A stretch of DNA of 64,000 bases from an uncultured Mollicutes bacterium (GTDB taxonomy: Bacteria > Bacillota_I > Bacilli_A > RFN20 > CAG-826), in assembly GCA_900540365.1 (NCBI GenBank), contig UQFN01000001.1, positions 115,860-179,859 of the forward strand, written 5' to 3'. The translations under genes were made by a program, and so were the position numbers. The notes beneath the pieces are model-generated. The model saw only the letters and a program-made list of their open reading frames with translations, was not told where the DNA came from and searched no databases. This document shows positions 52,460 to 61,576 of the stretch, one piece after another; position 1 is the first letter of the stretch, and the number at the start of each line of letters is the position of its first letter.

Positions 52460-52877
52460 TGACCATGGTGGATATTTAGTAAAAAAAGAACTAATTAATT
52501 TTTTAAATAATAACAATATTGAAACTATTGATGTAGGTACATATTCTTTAGATAGTTGTAACTATGCTGAATTTGGAATTAAAGTTGGTCAATTAGTTGC
52601 TAATAAAGAAGCTGATTTTGGTGTTGTAATTTGTAATAGTGGCGAAGGAATTTCTATTGCTTGTAATAAAGTAAAGGGAATTCGTTGTGGAATAGGTTAT
52701 AACGATGAAGTAGCAAAGTTATTAAGAAATCATAACGATGCTAATGTTATTGCTTTTGGAGCACACTATCAAAATATAGATGAAATTAAAAAAAGAGTTT
52801 TAACATTTATTAGTGAGCCTTTCCTTGGAGAACGACATCAAAAAAGAGTTGATTATATTAAAAATTTTGAAAAATAG
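52440..52877 (+). CDS. rpiB: Ribose-5-phosphate isomerase B
   Basis: A 145-residue RpiB/LacAB-type isomerase: KIALGSDHGGYLVKKELINFL, DVGTYSLDSCNYAEFG, and VICNSGEGISIACNKVKGIRCG with the catalytic Cys. It interconverts ribose-5-P and ribulose-5-P. GGAGAAG precedes the ATG within tsaC. Confidence 0.94.
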   Translation: MKIALGSDHGGYLVKKELINFLNNNNIETIDVGTYSLDSCNYAEFGIKVGQLVANKEADFGVVICNSGEGISIACNKVKGIRCGIGYNDEVAKLLRNHNDANVIAFGAHYQNIDEIKKRVLTFISEPFLGERHQKRVDYIKNFEK

Positions 52878-52886
52878 TTAAAATTC

Positions 52887-52919
52887 AAAGCGACTTGTAT
52901 ATATGAGTCGCTTTTTTAT
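52887..52919 (+). terminator. Terminator of prfA-rpiB that overlaps the comFA start
   Basis: AAAGCGACT (52887-52895) pairs with AGTCGCTTT (52906-52914), followed by Ts. The ATG of the next gene (52903) lies in the loop, and the right arm and T-run encode its residues SRFF. Confidence 0.75.
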
Positions 52920-54072
52920 TTGTCCAATTTGTAAAAATGAAGATCCACGTTTTATTGGTTATCTAAACGGGAAACCTTATTGTAGAAAGTGCATCTCTTT
53001 TAAAGGAGAAGTTGCTACTAATACTTATCAAATAACAGATAATATTGAAATTTCAACAGCTTATGAATTAACTAATATTCAAAAGGAGATTTCAAATGTA
53101 ATATTAGATAATTTTAAAAATAAATTTAATCAACTAGTTTACGCGGTATGTGGAGCAGGGAAAACAGAACTTGTTTTTGCAGTTATTGAATATGCTTTAA
53201 GTAAACATATGCGAGTTGGCTTTGCAATACCAAGAAAAGACGTTGTTTATGAACTTTCAATAAGATTTAAAAACACTTTTAAAAAAGCAAAGATAGTTTC
53301 TTTATATGGCGGAAATACAGAAATTATAGAAGGTGATATTATTTGTTTAACAACGCATCAACTCTATCGATTTAATAATTACTTTGATTTATTAATATTA
53401 GATGAATTAGATGCATTTCCTTATAAAGATAATGATGTTTTATATAATATTTTTCTACGAAGTATAAAAGGAAATTATATCTTAATGAGTGCCACCGCAA
53501 GCGAAGAATTTATAAAAAAATTTACTTTAGATAAAAATAATAAATTAATAAAATTATTTGTTAGATTTCATTTAAAAAAGATTCCAGTCCCAGTTATTAA
53601 AATTGTTCCTTTTGAAATATTTAAAATTATATTTTTAGTTATTAAAATAAAAAAATATTTAGAAGAAAATAAACAAGTTTTAATCTTTGTTCCGACAATC
53701 AATTTATCAAAAAAAGTCTACATTTTCATAAAAAACCTTGTAAAACCGGGATATTTTGTTAATTCTAAATCAAATAACCGAGAAGAAATAATTAATAAAT
53801 TTCGTAATAAAAAATATATGTATTTAGTTACGACAGCAGTTTTAGAAAGAGGAGTTACTCTTGAAAATTTACAAGTAATAATTTATCAAGCAGATCATGA
53901 AATATTTAATCAATACTCTTTAACTCAAATTAGCGGAAGAGTAGGGAGAAAAGCATCATATCCAGATGGGGAGGTAATTTTTCTTTGTGATAAAAAAACT
54001 AAAGAAATGGAAAAATCAATTTTTTCTATCGATGAAGCAAACAAAGTTTTGCAAAAAATGCTTTCACGATGA
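52903..54072 (+). CDS. comFA: ComFA-like DNA helicase/translocase
   Basis: A 389-residue DEAD-box-like ATPase. An N-terminal zinc finger (CPICKNED...CRKC, residues 7-31) is followed by Walker A CGAGKTE (about 82-88), the DELD box in place of DEAD, MSATAS, and the C-terminal helicase lobe with TTAVLERGVTLENLQVIIY and QISGRVGRK. ComFA drives uptake of single-stranded DNA through the membrane in competent Firmicutes. No ribosome-binding site is clear, and the start lies within the upstream terminator, so expression may depend on read-through. It overlaps comFC by 41 bases. Confidence 0.9.
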   Translation: MSRFFICPICKNEDPRFIGYLNGKPYCRKCISFKGEVATNTYQITDNIEISTAYELTNIQKEISNVILDNFKNKFNQLVYAVCGAGKTELVFAVIEYALSKHMRVGFAIPRKDVVYELSIRFKNTFKKAKIVSLYGGNTEIIEGDIICLTTHQLYRFNNYFDLLILDELDAFPYKDNDVLYNIFLRSIKGNYILMSATASEEFIKKFTLDKNNKLIKLFVRFHLKKIPVPVIKIVPFEIFKIIFLVIKIKKYLEENKQVLIFVPTINLSKKVYIFIKNLVKPGYFVNSKSNNREEIINKFRNKKYMYLVTTAVLERGVTLENLQVIIYQADHEIFNQYSLTQISGRVGRKASYPDGEVIFLCDKKTKEMEKSIFSIDEANKVLQKMLSR

Positions 54073-54688
54073 TTCATATAATTCGTTTCATTCTTTAATA
54101 AATTTAGAATACTTTATATGCAATAAATGTATGAAAAATATGAACCCGATTTTTTATGAATTTAAATTTGAAAATATTAAAAGCTTAGCTATTTATCGAT
54201 ATAATGATGAATTACGTCATACTATCTATTTACTTAAAGGCTGTTATGATTATGAACTTAAAGATGTTTTAATTTCACCCTTTAGATTAGAATTAAGTTT
54301 AAGATATTTTGGATATACGATTATTCCTATTCCTTCAACTAAAGAAAGTGATGAGAAAAGAGGTTTTAATCATGTAGAAGCTATTTTTAGTTCGTTATAT
54401 CTTCGAATGATTAAATGTTTATACAAGACTAAAAATATAAGTCAACATCAATTAAATTATAAGGAAAGAATAAAAGGACATAATAAATTTGGAATAGATG
54501 AAAATATTGATTTAAGAGATAAAAAAATTCTTTTAGTTGATGATATTATGACAACTGGAGAAACATTAAAAGCATGTTTAGAATTAATTAAATCAAAACA
54601 ACCAAAAAAGATAAAAATTTTAATATTAGCCAAACGTTTTAAAGAAGATTTTGAAAAAGAAAAACTTAAAAATAATCTAAAATCATAA
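54032..54688 (+). CDS. comFC: ComFC-like phosphoribosyltransferase-fold protein
   Basis: A 218-residue protein: an N-terminal zinc ribbon (FCKKCF...FICNKCM), then a PRTase domain with IIPIPSTKESDEKRGFNHVEAI and the PRPP loop ILLVDDIMTTGET. The ATG at 54032 is preferred because the zinc ribbon then starts the protein; a longer frame from 53987 overlaps comFA further. ComFC helps DNA uptake with ComFA; its enzymatic activity is not established. Confidence 0.9.
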   Translation: MKQTKFCKKCFHDDSYNSFHSLINLEYFICNKCMKNMNPIFYEFKFENIKSLAIYRYNDELRHTIYLLKGCYDYELKDVLISPFRLELSLRYFGYTIIPIPSTKESDEKRGFNHVEAIFSSLYLRMIKCLYKTKNISQHQLNYKERIKGHNKFGIDENIDLRDKKILLVDDIMTTGETLKACLELIKSKQPKKIKILILAKRFKEDFEKEKLKNNLKS

Positions 54689-54715
54689 AAAATAGTTAAG
54701 TTTTGCAAGGTTTTT
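54687..54715 (+). repeat. Dispersed ~30-bp repeat, copy F
   Basis: AAAATAGTTAAGTTTTGCAA followed by GGTTTTTC, starting right at the comFC stop codon. Confidence 0.7.
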
Positions 54716-54778
54716 CTTTAAAAACACAAGTTAATTGAACATATATTGATAGATTTTAATTAAAAGAAGGATTAATAA

Positions 54779-54805
54779 ATGGCAATTTTAGACCCAAAAA
54801 TTTAA
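54779..54805 (+). CDS. Possible eight-codon leader frame upstream of secA
   Basis: ATG at 54779 follows AGAAGGATT at a good distance and encodes MAILDPKI and a TAA stop. A 19-nt inverted repeat (TAGTTTATT, one base, AATAAACTA; 54809-54827) follows directly, then secA. The frame may be a leader peptide for translational control, or the remnant of a lost gene; in many Firmicutes hpf lies here. Confidence 0.3.
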   Translation: MAILDPKI

Positions 54806-54865
54806 AAATAGTTTATTAAATAAACTATAAATGATAATATATTTAAGACGCTTAAGGAGCTTTAT

Positions 54866-57409
54866 ATGAGTAATATTGTTGAAAAAATATTTAGATTAGA
54901 CGCTAGAATACTTAAAAAATATAAGAATCAAGCTAAGAAGGTTATGGCTTATGAAGAAGAAATGCATAAGTTAACTGACGATGAGTTAAGAGCCAAGACC
55001 CCTTACTTTAAAAAATTATTATCGGAAGGAAAAACATTAGAAGACATTAAATTTGAAGCTTTTGCAGTTGCTCGTGAAGCAGCAAGAAGAGTTTTAAATC
55101 AATTTCCATATGAAGTTCAAATTATCGGTGCTTTAGTTTTAAATGATGGCGATGTTGCTGAAATGAAAACCGGTGAAGGTAAAACTCTTACTGCAACAAT
55201 GGCTGTCTATTTAAATGCTCTTAGTGGAAAAGGTGTCCATGTTGTTACTGTTAATGAATACTTAGCAACCAGAGATGCTCAATGGATGGGACAAATTTAT
55301 ACTTTCTTAGGTTTAACTGTTGGTGTTAATTTGCATAGTTTGACAACTCAAGAAAAACGTAATGCACATTTATGTGATATCACTTACACAATTAATAGTG
55401 AATTAGGTTTTGACTATTTAAGAGACAACATGGCTCCAACTGTCGATCAACGTGTTTTAAGAGGATTAAATTATGCTGTTATCGATGAAGCTGATAGTAT
55501 TTTAATTGATGAAAGTAGAACTCCTCTTATTATTAGCGGTGGTTCTAAGGCTAGTGCTTCTCAATATACAGTTGCTGACCGTTTTGTTAAAATGCTCAAG
55601 AAAAATAAAGATTTTGAAATCGATGTTAAGACAAAGGCAGTTTATTTAACTGATGCAGGAAACGATAAGGCAATTAAACTCTTTGGCATTAGAAATCTTT
55701 ACGATCCAGAATATGCAGATTTAGTCCATAGAATTCATCAAGCTTTAAAAGCAAACTACATAATGACTCGTGATGTTGAATATTTAGTTGACCAAGATAA
55801 AGAAATTCAATTAATTGATCAATTCACTGGTCGTGTTTTAAAAGGAAGAGAATATAGTGATGGACTTCAACAAGCAATTCAAGCTAAAGAAGGCGTAAAA
55901 ATTAAAGAAGAAACTGTTACTTTAGCTACCATAACATATCAAAATTTCTTCAGATTATTCAAAAAAATTGGTGGTATGACCGGTACTGCTAAAACTGAGG
56001 AAGAAGAATTCAGAAAGATTTACAACATGAAAGTTGTTGTTATTCCAACTAATAGACCAATTCAAAGAGAAGATGCTATTGATTATGTTTTTGTTCATAA
56101 AAAAGATAAAATCGAGGCTCTTGTAAATGAAGTAGTTCAAAGACATTCAGTTGGACAACCAATTCTTATTGGTACTCCTAGTGTCGAAGCTAGTGAAGAA
56201 GTTGCTCAATATTTAACTGCTGCTGGTTTAACTTTTGAAATGTTAAATGCTAAAAACCATGCCCGTGAAGCAGAAATTGTTTCTCATGCTGGTGAAAAAG
56301 GACAAATTACACTTGCTACTAACATGGCAGGTAGAGGAACTGATATTAAATTAACTCCTGAAACACGTGCTTTAGGTGGTTTATGTGTTTTCGGTCTTGA
56401 AAGACACGAATCAAGAAGAATTGATAACCAATTAAGAGGACGTAGTGGTCGTCAAGGTGATCCAGGATTCTCAAGATTTTATGTATCATTAGAAGATGAA
56501 TTAATGGTTAGATTTGCTAGTGATAATTTAATGAAATTATTCGAGAAAAATGAAGGTGATGATAAACGTCCAATTGAATCAAAGATGTTAACAAGTGCGA
56601 TTACAAGTGCACAAAAACGTATTGAAGGTCAAAACTTCGATATTCGTAAAAACTTACTTGATTATGATGATGTTTTAAGTAAACAAAGACAAATTATGTA
56701 TAGTAAGCGTGATCAAATTTTATACGCTGATGATATTCATGAATTATTACTCGATACTTTTAATGATTGTGGTAAAGCCCTCGCTAAAAGAGCAATTAAT
56801 GAAAATAGCGATGAAAAATTAGTTAGTGGAGAAAAATTATCTAAGATTATGTCACCACAATTCCTTCCAGAAGGTAGTATTAAACCATCATATTATGATG
56901 AAACATTGCCTGATGAAATTAGTGATGATATTAGTGAAATTTTATTAGATGCATATACCCAAAGAAAGAAACAATGGGATCCTGATTTAGCTGAAAAAGT
57001 TGAAAGAAATATTACTTTAAGAATTATTGATAAAAACTGGACTCAACAAATTGATAATATGAATCGTTTCAGAGAATCTGTTTCTTTAAGAAGTTATGCT
57101 CAAACTAACCCACTTCAAGATTATGTTAATGAAGGATGGGATATGTTTAGAGAAATGCTTGAAACAATTTCTCTTGAAGTTGTTTTAAATCTTTTAAATA
57201 TTAAAGTTGCTCCAAAACAAGAAGAAAAGAAAGAGGCCTTTACTGTTGAAGCCAAAGAAGATGTCACTGGAGAAATTTTAGAAAAACAAGTTGAAAAGAA
57301 AGAAACTTCCGAAGAAGTTGTTAATGATCCAAATTTAAATATTAGTCATATTGATAAGGACAAGACAGCTGCTCCAGAATATAAACACGAGGATATTCAT
57401 ACAAATTAA
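54866..57409 (+). CDS. secA: Preprotein translocase ATPase SecA
   Basis: An 847-residue motor of the Sec pathway: Walker A MKTGEGKTLT (about 101-110), VNEYLATRDAQWMG, Walker B VIDEADSILIDE, the preprotein cross-linking domain, GGMTGTAKTE, ATNMAGRGTDIKL and NQLRGRSGRQGDPG, then the helical scaffold. The C-terminal tail is acidic and Lys/Glu-rich and lacks the zinc-binding cysteines found at the end of many SecA proteins. AAGGAGC precedes the ATG. prfB begins one base after the stop, as in Bacillus. Confidence 0.97.
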   Translation: MSNIVEKIFRLDARILKKYKNQAKKVMAYEEEMHKLTDDELRAKTPYFKKLLSEGKTLEDIKFEAFAVAREAARRVLNQFPYEVQIIGALVLNDGDVAEMKTGEGKTLTATMAVYLNALSGKGVHVVTVNEYLATRDAQWMGQIYTFLGLTVGVNLHSLTTQEKRNAHLCDITYTINSELGFDYLRDNMAPTVDQRVLRGLNYAVIDEADSILIDESRTPLIISGGSKASASQYTVADRFVKMLKKNKDFEIDVKTKAVYLTDAGNDKAIKLFGIRNLYDPEYADLVHRIHQALKANYIMTRDVEYLVDQDKEIQLIDQFTGRVLKGREYSDGLQQAIQAKEGVKIKEETVTLATITYQNFFRLFKKIGGMTGTAKTEEEEFRKIYNMKVVVIPTNRPIQREDAIDYVFVHKKDKIEALVNEVVQRHSVGQPILIGTPSVEASEEVAQYLTAAGLTFEMLNAKNHAREAEIVSHAGEKGQITLATNMAGRGTDIKLTPETRALGGLCVFGLERHESRRIDNQLRGRSGRQGDPGFSRFYVSLEDELMVRFASDNLMKLFEKNEGDDKRPIESKMLTSAITSAQKRIEGQNFDIRKNLLDYDDVLSKQRQIMYSKRDQILYADDIHELLLDTFNDCGKALAKRAINENSDEKLVSGEKLSKIMSPQFLPEGSIKPSYYDETLPDEISDDISEILLDAYTQRKKQWDPDLAEKVERNITLRIIDKNWTQQIDNMNRFRESVSLRSYAQTNPLQDYVNEGWDMFREMLETISLEVVLNLLNIKVAPKQEEKKEAFTVEAKEDVTGEILEKQVEKKETSEEVVNDPNLNISHIDKDKTAAPEYKHEDIHTN

Positions 57410-57410
57410 T

Positions 57411-58524
57411 ATGGTCGAATTATTTTTATTAAAACAAAATATTTTAGAGGCACTAAAGCAAGTAAAAATGCTTAGTGACTCTCTTTGACCTTGCAAAAAT
57501 TAATAAAGAAATTGAAGATATTGAAAAATTATCATTAGATGATGCTTTTTGGAACAATGTTCGTGAAGCTTCTAAATATATTGAAAGAAAAAATGATCTT
57601 ATTTATAAAAGAGACCTCTTTTTAAAAGTCGATAAAGAAATTAATGAATTAAATAATTTAATAAGCGAAATAGATCAAAACGATGAAGAAATGATTTCAT
57701 TAATTGAAGAAAATTATGAAAATGTTAGCAAAGAATTAAATACTTTAAGGAAACTTGTTCTTTTTAGTGGGGAATTTGATAACTCAAATTTAATCTTAGA
57801 AATTCACCCAGGTGCTGGTGGAACTGAAGCATGTGACTGGGCTAATATGCTTTTAAGAATGTATGAAAGATTTTGCGATAAACATAATTTTAAATATCAA
57901 ATTTATGATTATTTACCAGGTGAAGAAGCTGGAGTTAAATCTGTCACTTTACATATTGAAGGTAAATATGCTTATGGATTATTAAAGGGTGAAAAAGGTG
58001 TTCATCGATTAGTAAGAATTTCTCCTTTTGATAGTAATGCTAGACGTCATACTTCTTTTGCAAGTGTTAATGTTGTGCCTGAAATTAAAGATGATATTAA
58101 TATTGATATTAAAGAAAGCGATTTAAAAATAGATACTTATCGAAGTGGTGGTGCTGGAGGACAAAATGTTAATAAAGTCGAAACAGCAGTTAGAATTACT
58201 CACCTTCCAACTGGTATAGTTGTATCTTGTCAGGTTGATAGAACACAATTAAAAAATAAAGAAACTGCGATGAATATGCTTAAATCACAACTTTATCAAC
58301 TTGAATTAGAAAAAAAGAAAAATGTTATAAAAGGAATTGTTGGTGAACAAAAAAATATTGAATGGGGTAGCCAAATTCGTTCCTATGTTTTTTGTCCTTA
58401 CACTTTAGTAAAGGATAATCGTACTAATTTTGAAAATACACAAGTTAATGATGTTATGGATGGAGACCTTGATGGTTTCATCTTTAGTTATTTAGAAAAG
58501 GAGGCAAAAGAAAATGCAAATTAA
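57411..58524 (+). CDS. prfB: Peptide chain release factor 2 (programmed +1 frameshift)
   Basis: The gene starts with 25 codons in one frame (57411-57485) ending CTT-TGA-C at 57483-57489; a +1 shift on CTT skips one base (57486) and continues from GAC 57487 to 58524, giving about 370 residues. This is the classical RF2 autoregulation: low RF2 at the UGA favours the shift. RF2 motifs are the stop-reading SPF (RISPFDSNARRHTSF) and GGQ at about 249-251. A strong Shine-Dalgarno-like stimulator just before the CTT, typical of the family, is not evident here. Its 3' end holds the ribosome site for the next gene. Confidence 0.93.
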
Positions 58525-59563
58525 AAAAATCAAACTTACGAAAAAACAAGTTTTAAGTAGTTTATGGAAAGTCTTTTTAGTTGTTTTTGGAACGTTTATT
58601 CTTGCTTTTGGAAGTGGAGTTTTCCTGGTTCCTTTTCAAATTGTTAGTGGTGGGATAACTGGAATTGGAGTTTTATTAAGTTCATTTTTGCCAGTAGACG
58701 TTACTGCTTATATTTTTACATGGGGTCTATTTGTAATTGGATTAATAATTTTAGGAGTTAAGTTTAGTTTAACGACTTTGATATCAACAATTTTATATCC
58801 TGTATTTTTAACTATTTTCCTAAGAACTGGTTTAGCTAGAAATATTGTTCAATTAATGCTTGATTCGCAAAACATTCAATTATTAGATGAAATGTGGATA
58901 AATGGTTCAATTATTAATATTGAAAACTTAGGAATTAATGAAGGAATTATTTTGATTGCAGGCATTATTGGTGGTGCATGCGTTGGAATTGGATGTTCAT
59001 TAACATTTATTGGGGGAGGAAGTACTGGTGGACTTGATATTTTAACTTTTATTGTTAATAAGTTTACTGGAATTAAAACATCCGCTGTATTTTTCTCTAT
59101 CGATGCAGCAATTGTTGGTATTGGTTTAATTTTAGATATTGTTGGTAAAAGAGGCTTTAATTTTGTTGCTGGTTTAGTAGGAATTATAAGTGCCTTTATT
59201 TGTAGTTTAATGGTCGAAATTGTTTATGTTAGTAAAGAAAAAGCTTACAATGTTGATATTATTTCTGATAAATATGAAGAATTTATTAAATTTAGTATTG
59301 ATTATTTAGATCGTTCAGCCACAGTTTTTGATGTTGTTGGAGGATATTCTACAGAAAATAAAAAGCTAGTAAGAATTACATTTAATAGGCGTGAATATGT
59401 GAAGGTTAAAGATGGTATTGCTCAAATTGATCCAGATGCTTTTGTAACCTTTACACAAACAATTTTAGTTGGTGGAGAAGGCTTTACAAGGTTGCAAAAA
59501 AGTAATACAAATTCAATAAATACCTTGCAGAAGTTCATTAAAAATAAAAAAAATGATGAGTAA
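58514..59563 (+). CDS. YitT-family membrane protein (DUF161/DUF2179)
   Basis: A 349-residue protein: five or six membrane helices (about 18-40, 55-75, 80-105, 140-165, 190-245) with the YitT motifs FLVPFQIVSGGITGIG and GGGSTGGLDILTFIVNK, then a soluble C-terminal DUF2179 domain (about 255-335: RSATVFDVVGGYSTENKKLVRI, IDPDAFVTFTQ). Function is not established. AAAAGGAGG lies upstream in the end of prfB. It overlaps uvrB by 11 bases. Confidence 0.88.
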   Translation: MQIKKIKLTKKQVLSSLWKVFLVVFGTFILAFGSGVFLVPFQIVSGGITGIGVLLSSFLPVDVTAYIFTWGLFVIGLIILGVKFSLTTLISTILYPVFLTIFLRTGLARNIVQLMLDSQNIQLLDEMWINGSIINIENLGINEGIILIAGIIGGACVGIGCSLTFIGGGSTGGLDILTFIVNKFTGIKTSAVFFSIDAAIVGIGLILDIVGKRGFNFVAGLVGIISAFICSLMVEIVYVSKEKAYNVDIISDKYEEFIKFSIDYLDRSATVFDVVGGYSTENKKLVRITFNRREYVKVKDGIAQIDPDAFVTFTQTILVGGEGFTRLQKSNTNSINTLQKFIKNKKNDE

Positions 59564-61523
59564 AGATTTTAAAATTGTTAGTGAATTTAAGCCAACTGGA
59601 GATCAGCCAAAAGCAATTAAAGAACTTGTTGAAGGTTTAAACGAACATAAAAAATATCAAGTTTTATTAGGGGCTACTGGTACCGGTAAAACTTTTACGA
59701 TGGCAAATGTTATTGAACAAGTTAATCGCCCAACTTTAATATTGGTTCATAATAAAACTTTGGCAGGGCAACTTTATGCCGAAATGAAAGAATTATTTCC
59801 TGAAAATAGAGTTGAATATTTTGTATCAAACTTTGATTTTTATCAACCTGAAGCTTATATGCCAAGCACTGATACTTATATTGATAAGACTGCTGTAATG
59901 AATGATGAAATTGAAATGATGCGAACAAGCGCAATTAATAGTATTTTAGAAAGAAGAGATACGATTGTAGTTGCTAGTGTTGCTTCAATTTACGGTTTAA
60001 CAGATCCTGAAGAATATAAAAAATTAATTTTTGAAGTAAGAGTAAATGAAGATATTGATCGTAAAGAATTATTTAAAAAATTAATTAGTTCCCAATATAA
60101 GCGTAATAATTTGGATTTAGCTCCAGGAAGATTTAGAGTCCATGGTGATATTATTGATATTATGCCAATACATATGGAAGATGCATATATTCGTCTCGAC
60201 ACTTTTGGTGATACGATTGAATCAATTGCAAAATGTGATTTTTTAACTGGGGAAGTTATTGAAAAGTATAAAACTTATAATTTATTTCCTGCTTATGATC
60301 ACGCTTCAACTTATGAAAGAATTTTAGAAGCAATAAAAACTATTAAAACTGAATTAAAAGATCGTGTTGAAGAGTTTAAAAAAGAAGGAAAACTATTAGA
60401 AGCTGAGCGACTTGAATTTAGAACAAATCAAGATTGTGATTCTTTAGAAGAATTTGGTTTTTGTCCTGGGATTGAAAATTATGCTCGTCATATTGATAAA
60501 AGAAAACCAGGAGAAAAACCATTTTGTCTAATGGATTATTTTCCTAAAGATTATTTATTAATTGTCGATGAATCTCACGTGACCTTGCCTCAAATTAGAG
60601 GAATGTATAACGGGGATAGAAGTAGAAAGACTACTTTAGTTGAATACGGATTTAGATTACCAAGCGCTCTTGATAATAGACCTTTAAATTTTGAAGAATT
60701 TGAACAAGAAATTAACCAAATTATTTGTACAAGTGCAACTCCTGGAGATTATGAACTTGAAAAAGCAAATTTCAAAGTTTCTGAACAAATTATTCGTCCA
60801 ACTGGTTTATTAGATCCAATGATTATTGTTAAACCTTCCACTAATCAAATTTATGATTTAATTAATGAAATAAATACTCGAATAGCTAGACATGAAAGAA
60901 CAATGATTGTTACTTTAACTATTAAAATGGCCGAAGATTTAACTGCCTTCTTAAAAGATAAAGGCATTAAAACTGTTTATATGCATAGTGAATGCAAAAC
61001 TCTTGAAAGAAGTGAAATTATTTATCAATTAAGAAAAGGAAAATATGATGTTTTAGTCGGAATTAATCTTTTAAGAGAAGGTTTAGATATTCCAGAAGTA
61101 AGTTTGATTGCTATTTTAGATGCAGACAAAGAAGGTTTTTTAAGAAGCACTAGAAGTTTAATACAAGTAGTTGGTCGTGCAGCTAGAAATGCCAATGGAG
61201 AAGCTATTATGTATGCAGATAATATTACTGAAAGCATGCATAATTGTATCGAAGAAACTGAAAGAAGAAGAGAAATTCAAAAGAAATATAATGATGAAAT
61301 GGGAATTATTCCTCAAACCATCATAAAAGAAATTAGACCACCAATTCATAATATTACTAGTGAAACCGAAGAGTTTGTTACTAAAGGTAAGTTAACAAAG
61401 ACCGAATTTGAAATAAAGATTAAGATGGTCGAAAAAGAAATGAAAGAAGCAGCTAAAAACTTTGATTTTGAAAGAGCAATTGAATTAAGAGATATCTTGT
61501 TTGAACTAAAAGCTCAAAAATAA
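59553..61523 (+). CDS. uvrB: Excinuclease ABC subunit B
   Basis: A 656-residue nucleotide-excision repair helicase: GDQPKAIKELVEGL, Walker A GATGTGKTFT (40-49), the damage-binding hairpin FDFYQPEAYMPSTDTYIDK, DESHVTLPQIRGMYNGDRSRK, VGINLLREGLDIPEVSL, QVVGRAARN and a C-terminal UVR motif (FEIKIKMVEKEMKEAAKNFDFERAIELRD). It works with UvrA, UvrC and Mfd; uvrA and uvrC are outside the window. The stop TAA lies in repeat copy G. Confidence 0.97.
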   Translation: MMSKDFKIVSEFKPTGDQPKAIKELVEGLNEHKKYQVLLGATGTGKTFTMANVIEQVNRPTLILVHNKTLAGQLYAEMKELFPENRVEYFVSNFDFYQPEAYMPSTDTYIDKTAVMNDEIEMMRTSAINSILERRDTIVVASVASIYGLTDPEEYKKLIFEVRVNEDIDRKELFKKLISSQYKRNNLDLAPGRFRVHGDIIDIMPIHMEDAYIRLDTFGDTIESIAKCDFLTGEVIEKYKTYNLFPAYDHASTYERILEAIKTIKTELKDRVEEFKKEGKLLEAERLEFRTNQDCDSLEEFGFCPGIENYARHIDKRKPGEKPFCLMDYFPKDYLLIVDESHVTLPQIRGMYNGDRSRKTTLVEYGFRLPSALDNRPLNFEEFEQEINQIICTSATPGDYELEKANFKVSEQIIRPTGLLDPMIIVKPSTNQIYDLINEINTRIARHERTMIVTLTIKMAEDLTAFLKDKGIKTVYMHSECKTLERSEIIYQLRKGKYDVLVGINLLREGLDIPEVSLIAILDADKEGFLRSTRSLIQVVGRAARNANGEAIMYADNITESMHNCIEETERRREIQKKYNDEMGIIPQTIIKEIRPPIHNITSETEEFVTKGKLTKTEFEIKIKMVEKEMKEAAKNFDFERAIELRDILFELKAQK

Positions 61524-61544
61524 GTTGAGTTTTGCAGGCTTTTA
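61516..61544 (+). repeat. Dispersed ~30-bp repeat, copy G
   Basis: AAATAAGTTGAGTTTTGCAG followed by GCTTTTA. It overlaps the uvrB stop codon. Confidence 0.72.
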
Positions 61545-61550
61545 TAAAAA

Positions 61551-61576
61551 AATAAGCACTTTTTCGTGCTTATTTA
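61551..61576. terminator. Bidirectional terminator between uvrB and typA
   Basis: Perfect 9-bp arms AATAAGCAC / GTGCTTATT with a T-rich loop, flanked by A and T runs on both sides. It overlaps the typA stop codon. Confidence 0.8.

Noticed and set aside
57411..57490. prfB as a frameshifted pseudogene
   Set aside because: CTT-TGA-C at this codon position is the conserved programmed frameshift of RF2 genes.
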